The notes under the pieces are model-generated. The model did no database searches and was not told where the DNA came from. It saw only the letters and a list, made by a program, of their open reading frames with translations. 64,000 nt of DNA from Bog-1198 sp963727045 (GTDB lineage: Bacteria > Pseudomonadota > Gammaproteobacteria > Steroidobacterales > Steroidobacteraceae): assembly GCA_963727045.1 (NCBI GenBank), contig CAVSES010000002.1:1364001-1428000 (forward strand). Direction: 5' to 3'. Below are positions 8,374 through 15,679 of the stretch, piece after piece. Position 1 is the first letter of the stretch. Every line of letters begins with the position of its first letter. The translations under genes were made by a program, and so were the position numbers.

Positions 8374-9825
8374 CTAGGGTCCGGTTTCGCCCGTTACGAC
8401 AACAAAGCTGGCCACGCCGTCGCGGACGACTCGCAGCAGCACCGGGGCTTGGGGAGTGGGGGTCGCAATGGTCGCGACATCCGCCACTCCGCTCAGCTGC
8501 TTGGTCCCCAGGTGCGTGATCAGGTCGCCGATCTTGAGTCCGGCCAATGCACCGGCCCCTGCCGGGCGCAACTGCGTAACGATCAGTCCGCTCACTTCAT
8601 CCGTGGCCTTGATGACTTTGCGGATCTCCTCGGAAGAATTCGCCAACCCCAAGCTCAGCGCGGGCACCCAAGTATCAAGGGCGCCCGTTTGTGCGGGATC
8701 GGACGGCGGGTCGGGCAGACGTCCGATCGTGACCGCAACCGACTGCTGTTTGCCGGCCCGCCATACCGAAGCCACCACGAGGGCCCGCGGCACCAGCCGC
8801 GCCGTGATCTTGCTCAGATTCTGGAAGGTCACATCATGCGGGCCGATGCTGAGAATCGCGTCCCCCACCCAGAGTGCGCCTGCGGCGGGGCCTTTCGCAT
8901 CTATTGCGGTGACGAGCACCCCTCGCGGCGTCCTCATGCCGAGCGACTTGGCGAGCAGCGGTGTGAGCTCCTGGCCGGAAATCCCGAGGTACCCTCGCTC
9001 GACCCGGCCGTGGCTCTCGAGTTGGCCGATGACGCTCGCAACCGTTTCCGCCGGTATCGCAAAACCCAGCCCGACCGATCCCCCGCTGGGCGAAAAGATG
9101 GCCGATGTTACGCCGATCACCGTCCCGTCGATGGACAACAGCGGGCCACCCGAATTGCCGCGATTGATCGCGGCGTCGGTTTGAAGGAAGTCGATGTAAG
9201 GGTCGTCCTCGAGTGTTCGAGCGCGCGCGGAAACGATCCCGGCGGTCACGGTCTGGCCGAGCCCGAACGGATTGCCGATGGCGATCACGGCATCGCCCAC
9301 CGACACCGACTGCGAGGATCCGAGGCGAAGTACCGGCAAACTGCCCGCAGCCACCTTCAACAGGGCGATGTCGGTCACCGGGTCCGCACCGACGATCTTC
9401 GCGGTCAGCTCACGCCCGTCCGCCAAGCGGACCCTGACGGAGCGCGCACCCGCCACGACGTGCCTGTTCGTGACGACGAGGCCGTCCGCACGAATGACAA
9501 ACCCCGAGCCCAGGGCGCCGGATGTCCTGTCGTCCCGCCCCGAAGTGCCGGCCGTGCCGGAGAGAAGCCGTCGAATGAGAGCGCCGACCGCGTCGTAATC
9601 TGTTTCCGAGCTGGCTCGAGCGGCGGCGCGTTCGCCGGCGCCGATGAGCTGTTCCTCGACAATGACGGTCACAACGCTCGGAGCGACCTGGCGGACCAGC
9701 GGCGCGTAACCGGCGGGCATGTTGAGCTCTGCTGCGCGGGTGAACTGCGGCAAGAGGGCGGTGATGACGGCCATAAGACGCAGCACGCGACGGCATGCGG
9801 CGAACATTCTGTTGCGTTCGTTCAT
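8374..9825 (-). CDS. HtrA/Do-like periplasmic serine protease with two PDZ domains
   Basis: 483 residues with an N-terminal signal peptide ending near ALLPQFTRAA. The trypsin-like domain carries H122 (TNRHVV), D152 (TDIALL) and S225 (RGNSGGP), so it looks catalytically intact. Two C-terminal PDZ regions follow, the first around GYLGISGQEL..GVLVTAI and the second around LGLANSSEEI..GLIVTQL. A longer, charged LA-like loop (about residues 62-102) precedes the protease core. It starts three bases after the stop of an ABC permease and ends the exporter operon, so it is likely co-produced with the exporter. It may clear misfolded envelope proteins or process the exported substrate; the second idea is inference from position only. 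Confidence 0.88.
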   Translation of the reverse strand: MNERNRMFAACRRVLRLMAVITALLPQFTRAAELNMPAGYAPLVRQVAPSVVTVIVEEQLIGAGERAAARASSETDYDAVGALIRRLLSGTAGTSGRDDRTSGALGSGFVIRADGLVVTNRHVVAGARSVRVRLADGRELTAKIVGADPVTDIALLKVAAGSLPVLRLGSSQSVSVGDAVIAIGNPFGLGQTVTAGIVSARARTLEDDPYIDFLQTDAAINRGNSGGPLLSIDGTVIGVTSAIFSPSGGSVGLGFAIPAETVASVIGQLESHGRVERGYLGISGQELTPLLAKSLGMRTPRGVLVTAIDAKGPAAGALWVGDAILSIGPHDVTFQNLSKITARLVPRALVVASVWRAGKQQSVAVTIGRLPDPPSDPAQTGALDTWVPALSLGLANSSEEIRKVIKATDEVSGLIVTQLRPAGAGALAGLKIGDLITHLGTKQLSGVADVATIATPTPQAPVLLRVVRDGVASFVVVTGETGP

Positions 9826-9828
9826 GAT

Positions 9829-11007
9829 TCAAGCCGCGCGCAGGGCTTCGGCCACCGGCAGCCGTGCCGCGCGCAGGGCGGGAAAGAACCCGCCCAGGAG
9901 ACCGATGATGCAGGCCCATACGATGCCCGTGATGATCAACTCCCGGGTGACCGTCAATTGGAATACGACCTGCGCGAAGGCGCCCCCGAGCGTGCTGACG
10001 CTGTGGCCGTTGAAAAAGAGCCATGCCAGCGATGCGCCGATGATGCCTCCCAACAGCGACAAGAGCAGCGCCTCGATCATCACCGACAGCAGCAGCGGCA
10101 GTGCGCCGAAACCGATCGCCCGCAGCGTGGCAATCTCAAGGCCCCTCGCTGCGACCGCCGAATACATGGTGTTGAGCGCACCGAACATCGCGCCTATCGC
10201 CATGATGATGGCCACCGTCTTTCCGACCACATTGATGATCTTGCTCAGCTGCTTCGACTGTGCGGCGTAGTAATCGGGTTCGCGCTGCACATCGACCTTC
10301 AACTGAGGGTCGGTGGTCAGAGCATCCTTGAAGCGGGGGAATTCCGCGGCGCCTGTCAGGAGGCCGACCGCGGAGCTGTACCCGGTGCGCTCGACCGACG
10401 AGCCCACCGTATCGACGTCGGCCAGGAGTTCCGATTCGTGCACGTCGCCGTTGCTGGTGAATACACCGGTGACGGTCCAGTCGGCGTTGCGCAGATGCAG
10501 TACGCTGCCGGGGACGAGTCCGCGGAACTGCTTTGCCGCGCCGACCCCGGCGATCAGCTCGCGCACGGCCGGACGGAACATCCGGCCGTTCACAATCTTG
10601 AGCTCCGGGCGCACTCCCGGGAGCAAAAGCCCAACTCCGCGCAAAGTGACGTTGGCATCGGTGCCGGTGTCGATTTTCGGAACGTTGACGACCGTCACGA
10701 GCTCGCTCGACAACAGCGCCTTGCCGCTCGAATCCCTGGCGAGGCCTGGCGCATTGCTGATGACGTCGACGTCCGAGCGCGTCAAGTTGCTGTTGAGTTC
10801 GGCGTCGGAGCCGCCGCGCAGAATGATCACCCGATCGGCGCGGCCGGTATCCGCCAGCGTGTGCCGAAATCCGGCGCCCATCGCGAGCACGGAGACCAAT
10901 ACCGCCACCACGCCTGCGATCCCGATGACGATGACACTGGAGGCGCCTAAGCGCTGCGGCAGGGTCTGCAGTCCCATTGCGACGACGGTGAACAACTGTT
11001 TGATCAT
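9829..11007 (-). CDS. ABC exporter permease, FtsX/MacB type (second permease)
   Basis: 392 residues with one N-terminal transmembrane helix (about 22-45, ASSVIVIGIAGVVAVLVSVL), a large periplasmic MacB-PCD-like domain (about 50-260) and three C-terminal helices, the FtsX-like topology. The conserved RAIGFGALPLLLSVMIEALL segment after the second helix is typical of MacB/LolC-like permeases. The C-terminus ends in PALRAARLPVAEALRAA, a standard coupling/terminal motif of this family. It lies 26 bases after a sister permease and three bases before the protease gene. The two permeases probably form a heterodimer. Confidence 0.87.
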   Translation of the reverse strand: MIKQLFTVVAMGLQTLPQRLGASSVIVIGIAGVVAVLVSVLAMGAGFRHTLADTGRADRVIILRGGSDAELNSNLTRSDVDVISNAPGLARDSSGKALLSSELVTVVNVPKIDTGTDANVTLRGVGLLLPGVRPELKIVNGRMFRPAVRELIAGVGAAKQFRGLVPGSVLHLRNADWTVTGVFTSNGDVHESELLADVDTVGSSVERTGYSSAVGLLTGAAEFPRFKDALTTDPQLKVDVQREPDYYAAQSKQLSKIINVVGKTVAIIMAIGAMFGALNTMYSAVAARGLEIATLRAIGFGALPLLLSVMIEALLLSLLGGIIGASLAWLFFNGHSVSTLGGAFAQVVFQLTVTRELIITGIVWACIIGLLGGFFPALRAARLPVAEALRAA

Positions 11008-11033
11008 TGTGGGCCCTCTTTAGCCTGGGTTGC

Positions 11034-12200
11034 CTAGCGCTTGTCCGCGAGGGCATCGACGATGTTGAGCCGCATGGCGCGCAGCGCGGGCGGCGTGCCG
11101 ACGATCAGCGCCAGCAACACGGCGGCGCCGAGCCCGGGGATCAGCACCCGGGGCGAGAGCTCCAAGCCCGGCAGCGCGACCTTGATGATGGGCAGCGCCG
11201 CATAACTCAAACCGAGGCCGATGATCGAGGCCAACACGCACAGCAGCAAGGATTCGGCAAGCACGAGGCCGAGCACCTTGCCGTCTCCGAAGCCGAGCGT
11301 CTTGAGCACCGCGAGCTCCGGGATGCGTTCGCGCACCGACTGCATCATCGTGTTGCCGGTCAGAAACAGCAATGTGAAGAACACCGCGCCGAGGATTGCG
11401 CGCAGAACAAAGCCGATGTCGCCGAACTGCTTGATGAAGGCCATCTGAAAATCGTTGGCCGGCTGCGTCTTGGTCTCGTTGGGGGAATTCGCGAACAATG
11501 CGTCGATCCGATTTGAAATCGCGGAGGCCTGCGACGGGTCGTCGACGCGCTCCTCGAACCAGCTCACGCTGCCCTTGCCGAAGCTGCGTCCCTCGTCGAA
11601 CAGCTCGTAGTGAAACAGCAGCGTCGATGATTGCGCGCTGGCCTGCGTGGGATCCTTCACCGAAAAGGTGCCGACAACGTCGAAAGTCCAGTCGAGCGAC
11701 CCGTCGCTCTTCTGCGCCCAGATGGTCGAATGCAGCGGCACCTTGTCGCCGACCTTCCAGCCGAATTTCTTCACGAGTGCGGCATTGAGCAGCGCGCCGG
11801 TGCGGGTGCTGCGAAACGCCCGCATCTCCGCGTCGCCGACGACGAACTCATCCTTGTGAAGATTGAAGTAGCTGTCGGCGTCGACGGGCAGCGCGAAGAC
11901 GAAGTTCTTGGATTCTTGATAGTAGCCCCCGAACCAGCTCATCCAGGTGACTTCGGCCACGCCGGGCACCGAGCGGATCTGTTGGACGTCGGAAATCGGC
12001 AGCGCCAATGTAATCGAGTACTTGTTGGTCGTGACCAGCTTGTCCGCCCCGGTAACGCCGCTGCTCGGATGGGCGAAAGCGTAGTCGACCGTTTCCAGCA
12101 TGCCGAACAACAAGAAGGCGATGATGACAGAGAGCAGCGTGAATATCGTGCGGGTCTTCTTCCGCCAGAGTGTCGCCCAGATGAGCGGGAAGTATTTCAT
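11034..12200 (-). CDS. ABC exporter permease, FtsX/MacB type (first permease)
   Basis: 388 residues, same topology as its neighbour: N-terminal helix (IFTLLSVIIAFLLFGMLETV), periplasmic domain to about residue 265, then three helices including LRAILGAVFFTLLFLTGNTM and a terminal ALRAMRLNIVDALADKR. The motif RIPELAVLKTLGFGDGKVLG is the conserved cytoplasmic coupling region. It starts 12 bases after the ATPase gene. Each permease is a half-transporter, so the pair with the ATPase dimer would make one exporter. Confidence 0.87.
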   Translation of the reverse strand: MKYFPLIWATLWRKKTRTIFTLLSVIIAFLLFGMLETVDYAFAHPSSGVTGADKLVTTNKYSITLALPISDVQQIRSVPGVAEVTWMSWFGGYYQESKNFVFALPVDADSYFNLHKDEFVVGDAEMRAFRSTRTGALLNAALVKKFGWKVGDKVPLHSTIWAQKSDGSLDWTFDVVGTFSVKDPTQASAQSSTLLFHYELFDEGRSFGKGSVSWFEERVDDPSQASAISNRIDALFANSPNETKTQPANDFQMAFIKQFGDIGFVLRAILGAVFFTLLFLTGNTMMQSVRERIPELAVLKTLGFGDGKVLGLVLAESLLLCVLASIIGLGLSYAALPIIKVALPGLELSPRVLIPGLGAAVLLALIVGTPPALRAMRLNIVDALADKR

Positions 12201-12212
12201 GGGCGCTTCCTG

Positions 12213-12908
12213 CTAGGCGGCCAGGGTTCCGGCCTCCAGCAACGCACCCTTGTCCATATGCAGCTGGCGGCCGGCGAACTCCGCAGCCTTGGGGTCATGA
12301 GTGACGATGACGATCGTCTTGCCATGCTCGCGATTCAGCATCTGCAGAAGATGCAGCACCTCGTCGGCCGATTTGCGGTCCAGATCCCCGGTGGGTTCGT
12401 CGCAAACCAGCAAGGTCGGATCCGCGACCAATGCCCGCGCTATCGCAACGCGCTGCGCCTGGCCGCCCGACAGCTCGTTGGGTTTGTGTTTGGCGCGGTC
12501 GGCGATGCCCACCAGGGTGAGTGCGGCGAGGGCATTGGCCTGGCGTTTGGCGGAGGAGAGGTTCGTCAGCAGCAGCGGCAGCTCCACGTTGCGCTGGGCG
12601 CTCAACATCGGCATCAAATTGTAGAATTGAAAGACGAAACCGACATGATTGGCGCGCCAGCGGGCGAGTGCCCCCTGGCCGAGCCGGTCGAGGCGCTGTC
12701 CGGCGACGGTTATTTCCCCGGCCGTGGCCGTGTCGAGGCCGCCGATTAGATTCAGAAGCGTGGTCTTTCCCGAACCGCTCGGCCCCATCAGGGCGACGAA
12801 TTCGCCCTTCGCGATGTCCAAGCTCAGGTTCTGCAGCACTTCCACGGTTTGCTTGCCCCGCACATAGCGCTTGTCGACATTTCGCAGCGATACAATGGCT
12901 TCACTCAT
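12213..12908 (-). CDS. ABC transporter ATP-binding protein, MacB/LolD type
   Basis: 231 residues from ATG 12908, which has GGAG nine bases upstream; an ATG at 12938 in frame has no such site. Walker A is GPSGSGKTT, the Q-loop FVFQFYNLMP, the signature LSGGQAQRVAIARAL, Walker B LLVCDEPTGDLD and the H-loop VIVTHD. The FQFYNLMP and DEPTGDLD forms are typical of the MacB/LolD export branch rather than importers. It lies between the adaptor and the two permeases. Confidence 0.92.
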   Translation of the reverse strand: MSEAIVSLRNVDKRYVRGKQTVEVLQNLSLDIAKGEFVALMGPSGSGKTTLLNLIGGLDTATAGEITVAGQRLDRLGQGALARWRANHVGFVFQFYNLMPMLSAQRNVELPLLLTNLSSAKRQANALAALTLVGIADRAKHKPNELSGGQAQRVAIARALVADPTLLVCDEPTGDLDRKSADEVLHLLQMLNREHGKTIVIVTHDPKAAEFAGRQLHMDKGALLEAGTLAA

Positions 12909-12949
12909 GATCCAAAGCTCCGTAGCGGGCCGCGTCATGACGCGGCGGT

Positions 12950-14182
12950 TTATTGCTCGATTCGAATGTTGGCGCCGTCCTTGAGCCGGGTGAAATCGCC
13001 GACCGCAACGCGCTCGCCGGCAGCAAGCCCGGACAGGATGGTGACGGCATCGCTGCCGCCGGCGCCGAGGCGCACCGCGCGCCGCTCGACGCTGTCGCCG
13101 CGCAAAACGAACACCGTGCCGGTCGTGCCGGATCCCTGCACCGCATCGGGTGGCAATGTTACTCCGCCCGCGGGCCTGTTGTTCTCATCTCGCGAGGGCT
13201 CCGCGAGAAACGCGACCCGCACGCCCATCTCCGGAAGGATGCGCGCATCCTTTTGATCGAGTGCGACGCGTACCGTCACGGTGCCCTTGCTGCGATCGGC
13301 GGTCGGAATCACGGCAATTACATGCGCGGGAATCTGCCAGTCCGGGTAGGCATTTAGCTTGGCGGTGGCCGCCTGCCCGGTCCGCACCCGGTTGATGAAA
13401 TTCTCGTTAACGTCGACCTGAATTTCGAGCGAATCCATGTCCACGATGGTGCCGATGCCGGTCCGCGTGAATCCGCCGCCGGCGGAGATCGGCGACACCA
13501 TTTCCCCCGGTTGCGCTGCCTTGACCGTGACGATGCCCGAAAACGGCGCGCGCACCACCGTATCGTCGAGATTGCGCTCGGCGACGCTCACGGCGCGCGC
13601 GACGACGTCCACGTTGCTGCGCTGGGTCGCGAGTTGCGCATGCAGCGCATCCACGGTGGTTTGAGCGTTGTCCACCGCCGCCTGGCTCACGTAGTGCCCT
13701 TGAAGCAGGCTCTTCTGACGGTCGAAGTCGCGCTGTGCGTTGACGAGATTGACCTGTGTTTCGGTGAGACCGGCCCTTGCATAATCGAGCTGGGCTCTCG
13801 CTTGATTCAACGCCGCCCGGATGTTGGTATCGTCGAGCTTGGCGATGATCTGGCCGGCGTTGACGTGATCGCCTTCCTCGATGTCGAGTTCCACCATCTT
13901 GGCGGTTATCTTCGATGCCACCGTCGCCTGCCGGCGCGCCACGACGTAGCCGGACGCGTCGAGAATGGAGCCGGCGGCGGCCGCGCCTTCGCCGGAGACC
14001 GCCTGAGCGGACACGACGCGCACGGGCACGACGCCTGGCCGAGTCCACCACCACGCGGCGAGAGCCGCCGCAGCCGCGAGGGTCGCACCGGCGCCCAGCC
14101 AGATCCTGCCGCTGCGGGCCGGCGTGGGCTCGCCGCCGCGATCGATGCGCAGCTGGTTGAGCAGAGCGGATTTGTCGTCCAT
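12950..14182 (-). CDS. HlyD/MacA-family periplasmic adaptor subunit
   Basis: 410 residues from ATG 14182 (MDDKSALLNQLRIDR); an in-frame ATG at 14236 is less likely. A transmembrane anchor lies at about residues 28-46. Then come a lipoyl/barrel-sandwich domain (DASGYVVARRQATVASKI and DTVVRAPFSGIVT), a coiled-coil hairpin (about 105-180), beta-barrel and membrane-proximal domains (VALDQKDARILPEMGVRVAF). It is the first gene of the five-gene operon and would link the inner-membrane ABC complex to an outer-membrane channel. No TolC-like gene is present in the window. Confidence 0.9.
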   Translation of the reverse strand: MDDKSALLNQLRIDRGGEPTPARSGRIWLGAGATLAAAAALAAWWWTRPGVVPVRVVSAQAVSGEGAAAAGSILDASGYVVARRQATVASKITAKMVELDIEEGDHVNAGQIIAKLDDTNIRAALNQARAQLDYARAGLTETQVNLVNAQRDFDRQKSLLQGHYVSQAAVDNAQTTVDALHAQLATQRSNVDVVARAVSVAERNLDDTVVRAPFSGIVTVKAAQPGEMVSPISAGGGFTRTGIGTIVDMDSLEIQVDVNENFINRVRTGQAATAKLNAYPDWQIPAHVIAVIPTADRSKGTVTVRVALDQKDARILPEMGVRVAFLAEPSRDENNRPAGGVTLPPDAVQGSGTTGTVFVLRGDSVERRAVRLGAGGSDAVTILSGLAAGERVAVGDFTRLKDGANIRIEQ

Positions 14183-14375
14183 GCGTCGCTTGCGATGATT
14201 GTTGCGGTTCTTGTGAGCCAAGCCATGAAAACACAAAATCGCGCGGTGACGCCAATTGTCGCGGATGACATCTGCTCATCAGGAAGATCGCGGTCGGCCA
14301 GCCGTGAGTTTTGGATTGCCGTGCGGAGCGGGAAAAGGTAGGGTGCCCACCCTTTTGACCGATCCAGGTGGAACT

Positions 14376-14732
14376 ATGGCCAATCGACTGCTGCCCCTAC
14401 GCGATCTCTCCGCGCCTGTGGAAATGGATGCGCCCTGGCCGGGAACCCCGGTGAGCGGCGATCCGCATACCAAGACATGGAATTTGCACACGTCCGACGA
14501 TGGAAAGATACTCGCCGGCATCTGGGAGTCGAGTCCCGGAGTCTGGAAGATCGACTACGACGCCTGGGAATACTGCCATCTTCTCGCGGGCCGCTGCACG
14601 ATCGAGATCGAGGGCAAGCCGCCGGTCACTCTCAAAACCGGCGATGTATTCATCGTCGAGACCGGTGCCAAGGGCACATGGACTGTGCACGAGAATCTGC
14701 GGAAGTACTACGTCTTCGCTCTCGGGCACTAG
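14376..14732 (+). CDS. small cupin (DUF861-like) protein
   Basis: 118 residues from ATG 14376, which has AGGTGG upstream; the open frame extends 40 codons further but lacks a good site. The fold is a single cupin: WESSPGVWKIDYDAWEYCHL, then IEIEGKPPVTLKTGDVFIVE and GAKGTWTVHENLRKYYVF, which match the DUF861/(S)-ureidoglycine-aminohydrolase-like cupins. The substrate is unknown. A short stem (14340-14344 with 14349-14353, AGGGT/ACCCT) followed by four T sits 20 bases before the start. The gene is divergent from the exporter adaptor and convergent with hemF. Confidence 0.75.
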   Translation: MANRLLPLRDLSAPVEMDAPWPGTPVSGDPHTKTWNLHTSDDGKILAGIWESSPGVWKIDYDAWEYCHLLAGRCTIEIEGKPPVTLKTGDVFIVETGAKGTWTVHENLRKYYVFALGH

Positions 14733-14750
14733 GCTCCCGGTGCGCCGCGC

Positions 14751-15665
14751 TCAAGGGCGATCGAGCTCGCCAAGGTAGTCTCTGGGATGCAGGTAGTCCC
14801 GGTACAGCCGGGACTCGGGCGATCCGGGTTCCGGCTGCCAGTCGTATTCCCACCGCGCCAGCGGCGGCATGGACATCAGTATCGACTCGGTGCGGCCGCG
14901 GGATTGCAGGCCGAACAAGGTTCCGCGATCGTAGACCAGGTTGAATTCCACGTACCGCCCGCGCCGGTACAGCTGAAACCGGCGCTCGCGCTCGCCGAAG
15001 GAAAGGTCCTTGCGCCGTTCGAGGATCGGCATGTACGCCGGCAGGAAATGATCGCCCACGCTGCGCAGCAGTCCGAACGAACGCTCGAATCCGCCTTCAT
15101 TGAGATCGTCGAAGAACAGGCCGCCGACTCCGCGGGTCTCATTCCGATGGGGCAGAAAGAAATACCGGTCGCACCACTCTTTATATCTGCCGTAAGTTTC
15201 CGGGCCGAACGGTTGGCAGGCATCGCGCGCCTGGCGGTGCCAGTGCACGACATCCTCGTCGAAGGGATAGTACGGCGTGAGATCGAAGCCGCCGCCGAAC
15301 CACCACTGCGCGGGAGCGGCGGCCGGCGAAGCCAGCAGGAAGCGCACATTGAAATGCGTCGTCGGAACGTACGGATTGCGCGGATGAAACACCAGCGACA
15401 GACCCATGGCCTCGAACGGCGCGCCCGCAATCTCCGGGCGCTGAAGCGATGCGGACGGAGGCATCTTATCGCCGAAGACGTGCGAAAAAGAAACGCCGGC
15501 CCGTTCGAACACCGTCCCCTCGCTCAAGATGCGGCTCTCGCCGCCGCCGCCTTCGGGCCTCGCCCAGGGATCGCGCCGGAACTTTGCCGAGTCGATCTCT
15601 TCCACCGCGGCAGTGATGCGGTCGTGCAGATCGTTCAAGTAGCGCTTGACCGCGGAAGCGTCCAT
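14751..15665 (-). CDS. hemF: oxygen-dependent coproporphyrinogen III oxidase
   Basis: 304 residues. It converts coproporphyrinogen III to protoporphyrinogen IX in heme synthesis and needs O2, so the host can respire aerobically. Signatures: PTTHFNVRFLLA, GGGFDLTPYYPFDEDVVHWH, FLPHRNETRGVGGLFFDDL and RGTLFGLQSRGRTESILMSM. The length matches E. coli HemF. It follows topA by 14 bases on the same strand. Confidence 0.95.
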   Translation of the reverse strand: MDASAVKRYLNDLHDRITAAVEEIDSAKFRRDPWARPEGGGGESRILSEGTVFERAGVSFSHVFGDKMPPSASLQRPEIAGAPFEAMGLSLVFHPRNPYVPTTHFNVRFLLASPAAAPAQWWFGGGFDLTPYYPFDEDVVHWHRQARDACQPFGPETYGRYKEWCDRYFFLPHRNETRGVGGLFFDDLNEGGFERSFGLLRSVGDHFLPAYMPILERRKDLSFGERERRFQLYRRGRYVEFNLVYDRGTLFGLQSRGRTESILMSMPPLARWEYDWQPEPGSPESRLYRDYLHPRDYLGELDRP

Positions 15666-15679
15666 GGGAAGACCGGCTC

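Noticed and set aside
8362..10950. Plus-strand open frame of 862 codons
   Set aside because: It is antisense to the HtrA protease and the ABC permease, which have clear domains and motifs; its protein is low-complexity, rich in Arg/Gly/His/Asp, with no recognisable domain. A usual by-product of high GC3.
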